DNA from: Streptomyces griseoflavus | GTDB taxonomy: Bacteria > Actinomycetota > Actinomycetes > Streptomycetales > Streptomycetaceae | Assembly (NCBI RefSeq): GCF_014649995.1 | Contig: NZ_BMUC01000019.1 | Coordinates: forward strand, 22,817 to 86,816 | Length of the DNA: 64,000 nt | Direction of reading: 5' to 3' | Shown here: piece by piece, positions 17,360 through 26,486 of the stretch | Layout of the letters: each line of letters starts with the position of its first letter | Numbering within the stretch: position 1 is the first letter of the stretch | Program-made: the position numbers and the translations under genes | The notes under the pieces: generated by a model | Database searches by the model: none | What the model was told of the DNA's origin: nothing | The model's input: the letters and a program-made list of their open reading frames with translations, nothing else

Positions 17360-18703
17360 ATGGCCCTCAAGATCACCGTGATCGGCACCGGTTATCTCGG
17401 AGCGACGCACGCGGCGGCCATGGCGGAGCTGGGGTTCGAGGTGCTGGGCCTCGACGTCGTACCGGAGAAGATCGACAAGCTCCGGCGCGGTGAGGTCCCG
17501 ATGTACGAACCGGGGCTGGAGGAACTGCTGCGCCGGCACGTCGCCGGGATCGAGGGCTCGACCGGGCGGCTGCGGTTCACCATGGACTGGGCCGAGGTGG
17601 GCGAGTTCGGCGACGTCCACTTCGTGTGCGTGAACACCCCGCAGCGGCACGGCGAGTACGCCTGCGACATGTCGTACGTGGACTCCGCGATCGCCTCGCT
17701 CGCGCCGCACCTGAAGGATCCCGCGCTGGTCGTCGGCAAGTCGACGGTGCCCGTCGGTTCGGCCGACCGGCTGGCCGCCTACCTGGCGGAGCACGCCCCG
17801 GCCGGTGAGGACGCGGAGCTGGCGTGGAACCCGGAGTTCCTGCGCGAGGGCTTCGCCGTGCAGGACACGCTGCACCCGGACCGGATCGTGGTGGGCGTGC
17901 GCGGCGAGCGGGCGGAGAAGCTGCTGCGCGAGGTGTACGCCACACCGGTCGGGGAGGGCTCGCCGTTCGTGGTGACGGACTTCCCGACGGCGGAGCTGGT
18001 GAAGACCTCCGCGAACTCCTTCCTGGCCACCAAGATCTCCTTCATCAACGCGATGGCGGAGCTGTGCGAGGCCACGGGCGGGGACGTCGCCCGGCTGGCG
18101 GAGGCCATCGGTCACGACGACCGGATCGGGAAGAAGTTCCTGCGGGCCGGGATCGGCTTCGGCGGCGGCTGTCTGCCCAAGGACATCCGGGCGTTCATGG
18201 CGCGCGCCGGTGAGCTGGGCGCGGACCAGGCGCTGACGTTCCTGCGGGAGATCGACTCGATCAACATGCGCCAGCGCGGCCGGATGGTGGAGCTGACGCG
18301 GCAGGCTCTGGGCGGCGGTCCGTTCCTGGGCAAGCGGGTCGCGGTGCTCGGCGCCACCTTCAAGCCGGACTCGGACGACGTCCGGGACTCGCCCGCGCTG
18401 AACGTGGCCGGGCAGATCCACCTCCAGGGCGGCCAGGTCACGGTGTACGACCCGAAGGGCATGGACAACGCCCGCAGCCTCTTCCCGACGCTGGGGTACG
18501 CGGACTCGGCGCTGGAGGCGGTGCGGGGCGCCGATGTCGTCCTGCACCTGACGGAGTGGCGGGAGTTCCGGGAGCTGGACCCGGCGGAGCTGGGCGAGGT
18601 GGCGGCCGAGCGGCTGATCCTCGACGGCCGGGGCGCGCTCGACGCCGAGGTGTGGCGGAAGGCCGGCTGGCGCTTCCGCGCGATGGGACGCCCGACGGCC
18701 TGA
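17360..18703 (+). CDS. UDP-glucose 6-dehydrogenase
   Basis: A 447-residue cytoplasmic enzyme that oxidises UDP-glucose twice with NAD to UDP-glucuronate. The Rossmann motif VIGTGYLGATHA opens the protein, and the substrate loop ELAWNPEFLREG is near residue 153. The catalytic cysteine is Cys 271 within GFGGGCLPKD, and the C-terminal UDP-binding domain begins near 325 (RVAVLGATFKPDSDDVRDSP). The ATG at 17360 directly precedes the Rossmann motif and has GGAG eight bases upstream. UDP-glucuronate could feed glycopolymers that the nearby LCP proteins attach. A very strong hairpin follows. Confidence 0.93.
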   Translation: MALKITVIGTGYLGATHAAAMAELGFEVLGLDVVPEKIDKLRRGEVPMYEPGLEELLRRHVAGIEGSTGRLRFTMDWAEVGEFGDVHFVCVNTPQRHGEYACDMSYVDSAIASLAPHLKDPALVVGKSTVPVGSADRLAAYLAEHAPAGEDAELAWNPEFLREGFAVQDTLHPDRIVVGVRGERAEKLLREVYATPVGEGSPFVVTDFPTAELVKTSANSFLATKISFINAMAELCEATGGDVARLAEAIGHDDRIGKKFLRAGIGFGGGCLPKDIRAFMARAGELGADQALTFLREIDSINMRQRGRMVELTRQALGGGPFLGKRVAVLGATFKPDSDDVRDSPALNVAGQIHLQGGQVTVYDPKGMDNARSLFPTLGYADSALEAVRGADVVLHLTEWREFRELDPAELGEVAAERLILDGRGALDAEVWRKAGWRFRAMGRPTA

Positions 18704-18755
18704 GGGCCTGAGCCGGGGCCCGGCCCTGGCGGGGCGCTACGGGACGAACGGGTGA

Positions 18756-18792
18756 CGCCGGTTCGGCCGAGGCTCAGTCGGCCGAACCGGCG
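18756..18792. terminator. bidirectional terminator, 15-bp perfect stem
   Basis: CGCCGGTTCGGCCGA pairs exactly with its complement around a 7-base loop. It lies 50 bases after the UDP-glucose dehydrogenase stop and before the convergent CGNR gene. The remaining 170 bases up to that gene show no coding signal. Confidence 0.82.
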
Positions 18793-18962
18793 TACCGCAG
18801 CATTCTGCCCCACCGGGCACGGGCGCGGTGGGGCTACGCGCCCTTCGGGGACGTCCCGGTGGAGTGGGGCGGCATCCTCACGGGGGGAACCGCGCGACCG
18901 GCCACGACCGCGCCGCGGACGACCGGCGACCCGCACGGACCCCCGTACCTCCGGTGGGGCGC

Positions 18963-19469
18963 TCACGCCTCCTTCGCCCGGTACCGGCGCATCTTGGCGC
19001 GGGCACCGCACACCTGCATGGAGCACCAGCGGCCGCGTCCGGCGGGGCTGCGGTCGTAGTACGCCCAGTGGCAGGTGACGGCCTCGCAGGCCTTCAGCCG
19101 GCTCCAGGTGCCCGCCGTGACGCCTTCGGCGACGGCGGCGGCGATCCGGGACAGCAGGGGCCCCTCGTCGACCGGTGCGAGGGCGGCCGAGCCGTCGGCG
19201 GGATCGACCGTCACCACCAGGGGCGCCCGGGCCAGCAGGTCGCCCAGCGGGGTGACGGCGCGGTGCGGGGGGTGGCCGGCGTGCGCGAGGAGGGTCGCGC
19301 GCAGCGACTCGCGCAGTTCGCGGGCGGAGCCGGCGGTGTCCTCGGTGAGACCGAAGGGCGCGCGGCCCTCCGGGGTGTCCAGCGCGTCGACGCCCGTCTC
19401 CAGGTCCACCGTGTTGACCAGCGCCTGGACCAGGGCCACCCGCCCGGGCGCGGCCGCTCTCTCGCTCAT
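18963..19469 (-). CDS. CGNR zinc-finger domain protein (ABATE family)
   Basis: A 168-residue protein with an alpha-helical N-terminal ABATE-type region and a C-terminal treble-clef zinc finger formed by Cys 128, 133, 149 and 154. The namesake CGNR tetrapeptide is CGAR here (CSMQVCGARAK). Members are thought to be DNA-binding regulators of stress genes, but targets are unknown. It diverges from two VOC genes across a 120-base gap that carries two dyad repeats, so it may regulate itself and them. The ATG follows no strong ribosome site, but its position matches the family N-terminus. Confidence 0.82.
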   Translation of the reverse strand: MSERAAAPGRVALVQALVNTVDLETGVDALDTPEGRAPFGLTEDTAGSARELRESLRATLLAHAGHPPHRAVTPLGDLLARAPLVVTVDPADGSAALAPVDEGPLLSRIAAAVAEGVTAGTWSRLKACEAVTCHWAYYDRSPAGRGRWCSMQVCGARAKMRRYRAKEA

Positions 19470-19534
19470 GTCTGGACGGTACCTCCCGGATCCCCCACTC
19501 CCTTGCGGCGTTACCTCCTATGGTGCAGCATGCA

Positions 19535-19569
19535 GTAACGGTTACCGGTTACCCACCCCTATGGGTAAC
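19535..19569. promoter_or_regulatory. clustered dyads between the CGNR and VOC genes (candidate operator)
   Basis: Two overlapping-style inverted repeats occur: GTAAC-G-GTTAC and, three bases further on, GTTACCCA-N6-TGGGTAAC. The unit GGTTACC recurs between them. In a divergent 120-base promoter region this looks like a binding site for one regulator, possibly the adjacent CGNR protein. Confidence 0.5.
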
Positions 19570-19592
19570 TCCCGCGCTTCAAGGAGGAAGTC

Positions 19593-19952
19593 ATGCCCGT
19601 TGCCAAGGTCGGAGCCGTCGTCCTGGACTGTCCCGATCCGCGTGCGCTGGCCGGGTTCTACGCCGCGCTCGTGGGCGGCACGGTCGAGGGGGAGGGCCGC
19701 TGGGTGGACCTGGAGGTGCCCGGCGGTCCGACGCTGGCCTTCCAGGAGGCCCCCGGGCACGTGCCGCCGCGCTGGCCGGAGACGGACGGCTCGCAGCAGT
19801 TCCACCTGGACCTGACCGTCGACGACCTGGACGCCGCCGAGAAGGAGGCGCTGGCGCTCGGCGCGAAGCCGCTGGACACGCAGGACCGGTCGCGGACCTT
19901 CCGGGTTTACGCCGACCCGGCCGGGCACCCGTTCTGCCTCTGTGCCTGCTGA
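19593..19952 (+). CDS. VOC (glyoxalase-fold) family protein 1
   Basis: A 119-residue vicinal-oxygen-chelate protein with paired beta-alpha-beta-beta-beta modules: KVGAVVLDCPDPRALAGFYAALVG at the N-terminus and FHLDLTVDDLDAAEKEALALGA in the second half, ending with YADPAGHPFCLC. Such small proteins act as metal-dependent isomerases or dioxygenases, or as drug-binding resistance proteins; the substrate is not deducible. The ATG follows AGGAGGAAG. It is 24 bases upstream of a paralogue and probably co-transcribed with it. Confidence 0.82.
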   Translation: MPVAKVGAVVLDCPDPRALAGFYAALVGGTVEGEGRWVDLEVPGGPTLAFQEAPGHVPPRWPETDGSQQFHLDLTVDDLDAAEKEALALGAKPLDTQDRSRTFRVYADPAGHPFCLCAC

Positions 19953-19976
19953 CGTACCTACCTGCCGGGAGAACGC

Positions 19977-20369
19977 ATGACCGCCGTGGCCCGTCTGCGC
20001 AATGTCGTCCTCGACTGTCCCGACCCGCGTGAACTGGCGGTCTTCTACGCGGCCGTCGGTGGCGGCACACCGGTGGAGGAGGACGCGGACTGGGTGGTGC
20101 TCGACGTGCCGGCGGGCCCGCGGCTGGCCTTCCAGCGGTCGCCGGACCACACCCCGCCCGAGTGGCCGCGCGCCGACCACGGCTCCCAGCAGTTCCACCT
20201 CGACTTCGACGCCGGGGCGACCTGGGACGAGGTCGACGCGGCCGAGGCGAAGGTACTGGCGCTGGGGGCACGGGTGCTTGACCGGGAGGACTACGAGACC
20301 AAGGACTTCCGGGTCTACGCCGACCCCGCGGGCCACCCGTTCTGCCTGTGCCGGATCGAACAGCCGTGA
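19977..20369 (+). CDS. VOC (glyoxalase-fold) family protein 2
   Basis: A 130-residue paralogue of the preceding gene, sharing RNVVLDCPDPRELAVFYAAVGGG, the LAFQRSPDHTPPEWP segment and the terminal YADPAGHPFCLCRI. It differs by a short insertion around residue 85 (DAGATWDEVDAAEAK). The pair looks like a tandem duplication and may form a heterodimer or handle related ligands. GGGAGAACGC precedes the ATG. A convergent dipeptidase-family gene follows 21 bases later with no obvious terminator hairpin. Confidence 0.82.
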   Translation: MTAVARLRNVVLDCPDPRELAVFYAAVGGGTPVEEDADWVVLDVPAGPRLAFQRSPDHTPPEWPRADHGSQQFHLDFDAGATWDEVDAAEAKVLALGARVLDREDYETKDFRVYADPAGHPFCLCRIEQP

Positions 20370-20390
20370 CGGCCCGGCCGGACCGGCGGC

Positions 20391-21518
20391 TCAGCCGTCC
20401 AGGTCGGTGATCGTCGCCGTGGACGGCGGGCGGCGGTGCTGGGCGGTGTGGGCCGTGAAGTCCGCGCCGCGCAGCACCCGCCGTACGTTTCCCCACGTCA
20501 GCAGGGTTACGTCGGACTCCTCCCAGCCGCGCCGCAGCAGTTCGGCGATCAGCGCGGGATAGCAGGAGGGGTCGTGCAGCTCCTGCGGGTGGGCGCTGCC
20601 GGTGTCGTAGGTGCCGGACAGGCCCACGCACTCCGCTCCGGCGAGGGCGCGCACGTGGTCGAGGTGGTCGGCGACGTCACGGACGGTCGGGCCGCACTGC
20701 TCGGCGGTCAGCGGCACCAGGCACACCCCCCTGGCCCGGCCCACCTCGGTGAGCAGGTCGTCGGGCAGGTTGGCCGGGTGGGGGCGCAGGGCGCCGGCGC
20801 CGGAGCGGGTGAACAGCACGGGCGCCTTGGACAGGGCGAGGACCCGGCGGGCCGTCGGGACGGAGGCGTGCGAGAGGTCGGCGACCATCCCGACCCGGTT
20901 CATCTCCCGGACGACCTCCTCACCGAACCGGGTGAGCCCGCCGGCACCGGCCCAGGACGTGCCGGTCAGGGTGAGGACGCGCAGCCCCAGGGTGTGCAGC
21001 GAGCGCAGGACGCTCAGCGAGTCACCGAGGGCGGCGGCACCGGCGGGACCGAACAGGACGGCCACCCGGCCGCAGTTGCGGGCGTCGGCGACCTCCCCGG
21101 CGGTACGGGCGGGCCGCAGGCCCTGGTCGTGGGCGGCGACCACCGCCTTCGCCAGGTCCAGCTGCTCCAGCGTCGCGCCCACGGCCCGGTCGCCGCCGTA
21201 CCCCTCGGGCAGGTGCAGGGACCAGAACACGGCGCCCACCTGACCCTTGCGCAGCCGGGGCATGTCCGCGTCGACGGCGCTCTCCCCGAGGTCGAGGTCG
21301 TACCAGGGCAGCCGGCGCAACGCCGCGGGCAGTCCGCTGTAGCCGTCGGCGACGGGGTGCGCGGCGAGGACGGCGCGGGCACGGGTCAGCGGGGCGTCGT
21401 CCGGGTCGGAGACGGGTTCGTAGTCCTCCGGCCCGACCACCACCGCCTCCTCGGGAGACGGCTCGTCGACACGGCCGACCTCGGCGGCGGTGTGCAGGTC
21501 GTCCTGGAGATCGGCCAT
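20391..21518 (-). CDS. renal-dipeptidase-family protein lacking most metal ligands (probable pseudoenzyme)
   Basis: A 375-residue member of the membrane dipeptidase (M19) family, adjacent to an intact paralogue. Where the paralogue has the zinc motif VDGHNDLP, this protein has [17 protein letters not shown] is replaced by FGPAGAAAL; FSHSSAR by FTRSGAG; and GGDYDG by SGTYDTG. Only the DLSH histidine is retained. Hydrolysis of dipeptides is therefore unlikely, although the fold (long matching helices such as NLPDDLLTEV) seems intact. The ATG at 21518 has GGAG seven bases upstream. It lies downstream of the active dipeptidase and purEK, so it may be a scaffold, regulator or partner of that enzyme. 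Confidence 0.85.
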   Translation of the reverse strand: MADLQDDLHTAAEVGRVDEPSPEEAVVVGPEDYEPVSDPDDAPLTRARAVLAAHPVADGYSGLPAALRRLPWYDLDLGESAVDADMPRLRKGQVGAVFWSLHLPEGYGGDRAVGATLEQLDLAKAVVAAHDQGLRPARTAGEVADARNCGRVAVLFGPAGAAALGDSLSVLRSLHTLGLRVLTLTGTSWAGAGGLTRFGEEVVREMNRVGMVADLSHASVPTARRVLALSKAPVLFTRSGAGALRPHPANLPDDLLTEVGRARGVCLVPLTAEQCGPTVRDVADHLDHVRALAGAECVGLSGTYDTGSAHPQELHDPSCYPALIAELLRRGWEESDVTLLTWGNVRRVLRGADFTAHTAQHRRPPSTATITDLDG

Positions 21519-21636
21519 CACGGGCTCCGTACGTCGTGACCTCGGCAGTGAGGCCACCGTCGCACGGAGCACCCGGCTGTTTCCTGGTGAACGCGCCGTT
21601 CGGGGGTACGCCCCGCTCCCGCCGCCCGCGGAAGGG

Positions 21637-22815
21637 TCAGGAGTCCAGGGACTCCAGGGTGGCGTGGGAGGGGGCGCGGGTGGTGCGCAGGTCGCGGGAG
21701 ACGTCCTCCGCGGCGCCCAGGACCCGTACCGCGTTCTGCCAGGTCAGCTTGGCCAGGTCCGGCCGGGACCAGCCGCGGTCGAGGAGCTCGGCGATCAGGT
21801 TCGGGTAGGCGGAGACGTCGGCGAGGCCGTCGGGGGTGAAGGCCGTGCCGTCGTAGTCGCCGCCGATGCCGAGGTGGTCGATGCCGGCGACCTCACGCAT
21901 GTGGTCCAGGTGGTCGGCCACGGTGGCCACCGTCGCCACCGGGCGCGGGTGGCTCTCCTCGAAGGCGCGGTGCACCTTCATTCCCTCGGCCGTGGTGTCG
22001 AGGTGGTGGAAGCCGTGCGCGCGCATGTTCTCGTCGGCCGCCGCCGTCCAGTCGACGGCCGCCTGGAGCACGAACTTCGGCACGAACGTCACCATCGCGA
22101 CACCGCCGTTGGCGGGCAGCCGCTCCAGGACGTCGTCCGGGATGTTGCGCGGGTGGTCGCAGACCGCCCGGGCGGAGGAATGGGAGAAGATCACCGGCGC
22201 GGACGTGGCGTCCAGCGCGTCCCGCATGGTCGTCGCGGCGACGTGGGAGAGGTCGACCAGCATGCCGAGCCGGTTCATCTCCCGCACCACCTCGCGGCCG
22301 AACGCCGACAGGCCGCCCACCCCGGGCTCGTCCGTCGCCGAATCCGCCCACGCCACGTTGTAGTTGTGGGTGAGCGTCAGGTAGCGCACGCCGAGGTCGT
22401 ACAACCCGCGCAACGTCCCCAGGGAGTTGGCGATGGAGTGGCCGCCCTCCGCGCCCATCAGCGAGGCGATGCGGCCCTCACCGCGCGCCGCCTCCATGTC
22501 GGCGGCCGTCAGCGCCGGTGCCAGGTCCCGCGGGTGACGCTCCAGCAGCCGCCGTACGCAGTCGATCTGTTCCAGCGTCGCCGGCACCGGGTCCGGCTGG
22601 TCCGCGCGGACGTACACCGACCAGAACTGCGCCCCGATCCCGCCCGCGCGCAGCCGGGGGATGTCGGTGTGCAGGTGGGCCGACTGGTCGTCGGCGATGT
22701 CACGGGCGGCGAGGTCGTAGCGGACCTGTTCGCGCAGCGCCCACGGCAGGTCGTTGTGCCCGTCGACGACGGGGAACTCGGCCAGCAGCGCGCGGGCGTC
22801 GTCGAGGGACGTCAT
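21637..22815 (-). CDS. membrane-dipeptidase-type metallopeptidase (M19, Sco3058-like)
   Basis: A 392-residue zinc dipeptidase expected to split dipeptides, including those with a D-residue or dehydropeptide at the C-terminal position. The binuclear site ligands are visible: DGHND near residue 19, the glutamate of [21 protein letters not shown] and the Asp of GGDYDG. The sequence closely resembles Sco3058 of S. coelicolor, the structurally studied bacterial homologue of human renal dipeptidase. The ATG at 22815 matches that protein's N-terminus; a GTG at 22833 overlapping the purE stop is an alternative. It is co-directional with purK-purE and with the pseudo-dipeptidase downstream. Confidence 0.93.
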   Translation of the reverse strand: MTSLDDARALLAEFPVVDGHNDLPWALREQVRYDLAARDIADDQSAHLHTDIPRLRAGGIGAQFWSVYVRADQPDPVPATLEQIDCVRRLLERHPRDLAPALTAADMEAARGEGRIASLMGAEGGHSIANSLGTLRGLYDLGVRYLTLTHNYNVAWADSATDEPGVGGLSAFGREVVREMNRLGMLVDLSHVAATTMRDALDATSAPVIFSHSSARAVCDHPRNIPDDVLERLPANGGVAMVTFVPKFVLQAAVDWTAAADENMRAHGFHHLDTTAEGMKVHRAFEESHPRPVATVATVADHLDHMREVAGIDHLGIGGDYDGTAFTPDGLADVSAYPNLIAELLDRGWSRPDLAKLTWQNAVRVLGAAEDVSRDLRTTRAPSHATLESLDS

Positions 22816-22829
22816 GGCACCCACCCCGC

Positions 22830-23354
22830 TCACTTTCCGAAGCCGAAACCGGCGCCGGACCCCTCGGCCTTGGCCCGCAGCCGCTTGCCCTTCTCGGTGG
22901 CCTGGTCGTTCAGTTCCTGCTGGAACTCCCGCATGCGGCCGAGGAGTTCCTCGTCGTGCGCGGCGAGCACACGGGCCGCGAGCAGGCCCGCGTTGCGGGC
23001 GCCGCCCACGGAGACGGTGGCGACCGGGACACCGGCGGGCATCTGCACGATGGACAGCAGGGAGTCCATGCCGTCCAGGTACTTCAGCGGCACGGGGACG
23101 CCGATGACGGGCAGCGGCGTGACGGAGGCGAGCATGCCGGGCAGGTGGGCGGCGCCGCCCGCACCCGCGATGATCACCTTGAGCCCGCGGTCCGCGGCCT
23201 GCTCGCCGTACGCGATCATCTCGCGGGGCATGCGGTGCGCGGAGACGACGTCGACCTCGTAGGCGACCTCGAACTCGTCGAGCGCCTTCGCCGCCGCCTC
23301 CATGACGGGCCAGTCGGAGTCGGACCCCATGACGATGCCGACAACAGGACTCAT
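22830..23354 (-). CDS. purE: N5-carboxyaminoimidazole ribonucleotide mutase
   Basis: A 174-residue class I PurE that moves the carboxyl of N5-CAIR to C4 in purine synthesis. The GSDSDWPVM nucleotide loop near residue 10, SAHRMP with the catalytic-site His near 41, and the [11 protein letters not shown] loop are all present. The C-terminus has a charged extension ([15 protein letters not shown]) longer than in E. coli. Its ATG overlaps the purK stop in an ATGA, so translation is probably coupled. The dipeptidase gene begins within 18 bases of its stop. Confidence 0.96.
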   Translation of the reverse strand: MSPVVGIVMGSDSDWPVMEAAAKALDEFEVAYEVDVVSAHRMPREMIAYGEQAADRGLKVIIAGAGGAAHLPGMLASVTPLPVIGVPVPLKYLDGMDSLLSIVQMPAGVPVATVSVGGARNAGLLAARVLAAHDEELLGRMREFQQELNDQATEKGKRLRAKAEGSGAGFGFGK

Positions 23355-24490
23355 TCGGTGATCGTGCCTCTCAGGTAGCCGGCTGCGTGACGGGCGCGCT
23401 CCAGCACGTCGTCCAGGTCGTCGCCGTAGGTGTTCACGTGTCCGACCTTGCGGCCGGGCTTCACGTCCTTGCCGTACATGTGGATCTTCAGCTGGGGGTC
23501 GCGGGCCATGCAGTGCAGGTACGCGGAGTACATGTCCGGGTAGTCGCCGCCGAGGACGTTGACCATGACCGTCCACTTCGCGCGCGGGCGCGGGTCGCCG
23601 AGGGGGAGGTCGAGGACGGCGCGGACGTGGTTGGCGAACTGGCTGGTGATCGCGCCGTCCATGGACCAGTGGCCGGAGTTGTGCGGGCGCATCGCGAGTT
23701 CGTTGACGAGGATGCGGCCGTCCCGGGTCTGGAACAGCTCGACGGCGAGGTGGCCGACGACGCCGAGTTCCCCCGCGATGTTCAGCGCCATCTCCTCGGC
23801 GCGCAGCGCCAGCTCCTCGTCGAGGTCCGGCGCGGGCGCGATCACGGTGTCGCAGACACCGTTCACCTGCTGCGACTCGACGACCGGGTAGGCGACGGCC
23901 TGGCCGTGCGGGGAGCGGACCACGTTGGCGGCCAGCTCGCGCACGAAGTCGACCTTCTCCTCGGCGAGGACGGGAACACCGGCCTTGAACGGCTCGGCCG
24001 CCTCCTCGGCGGAGTCGACGACCCACACGCCCTTGCCGTCGTACCCGCCGCGGACCGTCTTGAGGACGACCGGGAAGCCGTCCCCCTCGGCCGCGAACGC
24101 GGCCACGTCCTCGGGGTCGGCGACGATGCGGTGCCGTGGGCACGGCACGCCGATCGCGTCGAGCCTCGCGCGCATCACGCCCTTGTCCTGGGCGTGCACC
24201 AGCGCCTCGGGGCCGGGGCGGACGGGGATGCCGTCCGCCTCCAGGGCCCTGAGGTGCTCGGTGGGCACGTGCTCGTGGTCGAAGGTGATCACGTCGCAGC
24301 CGCGCGCGAAGGCGCGCAGCGTCTCCAGGTCGCGGTAGTCGCCGACGACGACATCGCCGACGACCTGAGCCGCGGAATCCTGCGGAGTGTCACTGAGGAG
24401 CTTGAACCTGATGCCGAGCGGGATGCCCGCCTCGTGTGTCATACGAGCGAGCTGGCCACCGCCGACCATGCCGACTACCGGGAACGTCAC
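23351..24490 (-). CDS. purK: 5-(carboxyamino)imidazole ribonucleotide synthase
   Basis: A 379-residue ATP-grasp enzyme that makes N5-CAIR from AIR, bicarbonate and ATP, supplying PurE. The N-terminal [17 protein letters not shown] motif, FDHEHVP, the ATP-grasp lid [15 protein letters not shown] near residue 150 and the [14 protein letters not shown] metal site near 265 are all recognisable. The start is a GTG placed exactly before the conserved N-terminus, with only a weak ribosome site. It is the first gene of a purK-purE-dipeptidase string and diverges from the GtrA gene. Confidence 0.96.
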   Translation of the reverse strand: MTFPVVGMVGGGQLARMTHEAGIPLGIRFKLLSDTPQDSAAQVVGDVVVGDYRDLETLRAFARGCDVITFDHEHVPTEHLRALEADGIPVRPGPEALVHAQDKGVMRARLDAIGVPCPRHRIVADPEDVAAFAAEGDGFPVVLKTVRGGYDGKGVWVVDSAEEAAEPFKAGVPVLAEEKVDFVRELAANVVRSPHGQAVAYPVVESQQVNGVCDTVIAPAPDLDEELALRAEEMALNIAGELGVVGHLAVELFQTRDGRILVNELAMRPHNSGHWSMDGAITSQFANHVRAVLDLPLGDPRPRAKWTVMVNVLGGDYPDMYSAYLHCMARDPQLKIHMYGKDVKPGRKVGHVNTYGDDLDDVLERARHAAGYLRGTITE

Positions 24491-24602
24491 GAGCCCAGGG
24501 TATCGGCACACGCCACGGTGGCCGATTTCGCGCCCGCCGGCACGGGAGGACCCGCGGTCACCGTCCGCGTCCGCAGGAAGATCACGCGGGTGGGTGGTTA
24601 GC

Positions 24603-25136
24603 ATGGCCGGGTTGACGCATTCGACGGACGGGAGCCTGCAGGCGATGGAACGCGGTTCCTCGGGGCTTCGACGGATCTTCCGGGAAGTGGCCAAGTTCGG
24701 CGCGGTGGGGGGAGCCGGAGTACTGGTCAACCTGGGCGTGTTCAACCTGGTCAGACAGGTGACCGACCTCCAGGTGGTCCGGGCGGGCGTCATCGCCACG
24801 ATCGTGGCGATCATCTTCAACTACATCGGTTTCCGGTACTTCACCTACCGCGACCGCGACAAGTCCCGGCGCACCCGGGAGATGTCCCTGTTCCTGCTGT
24901 ACAGCGCCATCGGCCTGGTGATCGAGAACGGCATCCTGTACGCGGCGACGTACGGCTTCGGCTGGGACAGCCCGCTGCAGAGCAACATCTTCAAGTTCCT
25001 CGGCATCGGTGTCGCGACGCTGTTCCGCTTCTGGTCCTACCGCACGTGGGTGTTCCGCGCGCTCCCGGCCCGGGGACCGGTGGCGGGATCGGACCGGCTC
25101 ACCCAGCGCCGCAAGCCGCAGCAGCGGGTGCCGTAG
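24603..25136 (+). CDS. GtrA family membrane protein
   Basis: A 177-residue integral membrane protein with four predicted helices (about residues 37-56, 62-81, 97-116 and 128-146) and the family motifs FGAVGGAGVLVNLGVFNLV and FNYIGFRYFTYR. GtrA proteins are implicated in moving undecaprenyl-phosphate-linked sugars across the membrane for O-antigen, arabinogalactan or teichoic-acid decoration. A role in supplying lipid-linked sugar to the envelope genes of this window is plausible but inferred. The ATG at 24603 is used; an internal ATG at 24645 with GGGAG upstream would shorten the protein by 14 residues. Confidence 0.85.
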   Translation: MAGLTHSTDGSLQAMERGSSGLRRIFREVAKFGAVGGAGVLVNLGVFNLVRQVTDLQVVRAGVIATIVAIIFNYIGFRYFTYRDRDKSRRTREMSLFLLYSAIGLVIENGILYAATYGFGWDSPLQSNIFKFLGIGVATLFRFWSYRTWVFRALPARGPVAGSDRLTQRRKPQQRVP

Positions 25137-25164
25137 AGGCGGGCCGGCCCCTGCCGCGGGCCCG

Positions 25165-26439
25165 TCAGCGCACCGGCCGGCGGTTGTCGTCGTCCCGTGA
25201 CTTCTGCGGGGGCGTGCGGGAGAGGAACAGACCGAAGACGGCCGGGTTGGCCTGGAGCATCTCCAGGCGGCCGCCGTCCGCCTCCGCCAGGTCCCGGGCC
25301 ACGGCGAGCCCGATGCCGGTGGAGTTGCGGCCGCTGATGGCCCGCTCGAAGATCCGCGCGCCGAGGTCGGCGGGGACGCCGGGGCCCTCGTCGGTGACCT
25401 CCACGACGACCTGGTTGCCGGTGACCCGGGTGCGCAGCGCGACCGTGCCGCCGCCGTGCATCAGCGAGTTCTCGATCAGCGCGGCCAGCACCTGGGCGAC
25501 CGCGCCCGGCGTGCCCACCGCCCGCAGCTCCCGCTTGCCGGAGGTGACGATCGCCCGGCCCGCGCTGCGGTAGGCGGGACGCCACTCGGCGAGCTGCTGC
25601 TTGATCACCTCGTCGAGGTCGAAGGTGACCGCGGAGCCCGTGCGCGGGTCGCGGGAGTTGGTCAGCAGCCGCTCCACCACGTCCGTCAGCCGCTCCACCT
25701 GGGTCAGCGCGATCGTGGCTTCCTCCTTCACCGTCTCCGGGTCGTCGGTGAGGGTGATCTCCTCCAGGCGCATGGACAGGGCGGTCAGGGGCGTGCGCAG
25801 CTGGTGGGAGGCGTCGGCGGCCAGGCGCCGCTCGGCGGTCAGCATGCGGCCGATCCGCTCGGCCGAGGAGTCCAGCACGTCCGCGACCCGGTCCAGCTCG
25901 GGGACGCCGTAGCGGCGGTGGCGGGGGCGCGGGTCGCCGGAGCCGAGGCGCTCGGCGGTCTCCGCGAGGTCGGTCAGCGGGGAGGCGAGCCGGTTGGCCT
26001 GGCGGACCGCCAGCAGCACCGCCGCGATCACCGCGAGGAGCGCCACCAGGCCGATGATCAGCAGCGTACGGCCGACCTCCCGGGTCACCGAGGAGCGCGG
26101 CTCCTGGACGGTGACCGTCTCGCCCTCCTCACCGGGCGCGGTGGCGCTGATGACGTCGCCGTCCGGCTTGGCGCCGACCTCGATGGGCGGCTTGCCGGGG
26201 ATGCGGACGACGGCGTACCGGTCCTCGGTGATCTGGTCGTCGAGGACCTCGGCGGTGACCTTGTCCTCGACGAGCAGCCGGCTGTCGACGATGCTGGCCA
26301 GCCGGACCGCCTCGGACTCCACCCGCTCCCTGGCGGTCTCGGTGATCGTGCGGGTCTCGACGATCACCAGGGAGACGCCGAAGACGGCGATCACGACGAG
26401 GACCACGGCGAGCGTGGACTGGATCAGACGGCGGCGCAT
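25165..26439 (-). CDS. sensor histidine kinase
   Basis: A 424-residue membrane kinase. Helices at about 6-27 and 124-145 flank an extracytoplasmic sensor loop of about 95 residues, followed by a HAMP-like region. The H box is ADASHQLRTPLTAL with phosphoacceptor His 212. The N box (ALIENSLMHG), G1 (DEGPGVP) and G2 (GIGLAVA) motifs complete an ATPase domain. The signal is unknown. It lies 47 bases downstream of its response regulator and is surely co-transcribed with it. A shared ligand with the adjacent GtrA or peptide transporter is possible but unproven. Confidence 0.93.
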   Translation of the reverse strand: MRRRLIQSTLAVVLVVIAVFGVSLVIVETRTITETARERVESEAVRLASIVDSRLLVEDKVTAEVLDDQITEDRYAVVRIPGKPPIEVGAKPDGDVISATAPGEEGETVTVQEPRSSVTREVGRTLLIIGLVALLAVIAAVLLAVRQANRLASPLTDLAETAERLGSGDPRPRHRRYGVPELDRVADVLDSSAERIGRMLTAERRLAADASHQLRTPLTALSMRLEEITLTDDPETVKEEATIALTQVERLTDVVERLLTNSRDPRTGSAVTFDLDEVIKQQLAEWRPAYRSAGRAIVTSGKRELRAVGTPGAVAQVLAALIENSLMHGGGTVALRTRVTGNQVVVEVTDEGPGVPADLGARIFERAISGRNSTGIGLAVARDLAEADGGRLEMLQANPAVFGLFLSRTPPQKSRDDDNRRPVR

Positions 26440-26486
26440 GTTCTCTTACCCACTGCTCTTGCCCACTGGCGAACCCCGGGCGGGGT

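Noticed and set aside
20391-21518. Degenerate dipeptidase as a simple pseudogene
   Set aside because: The frame is intact over the full length with normal codon use and a ribosome site, so an intact pseudoenzyme is more likely than decay.
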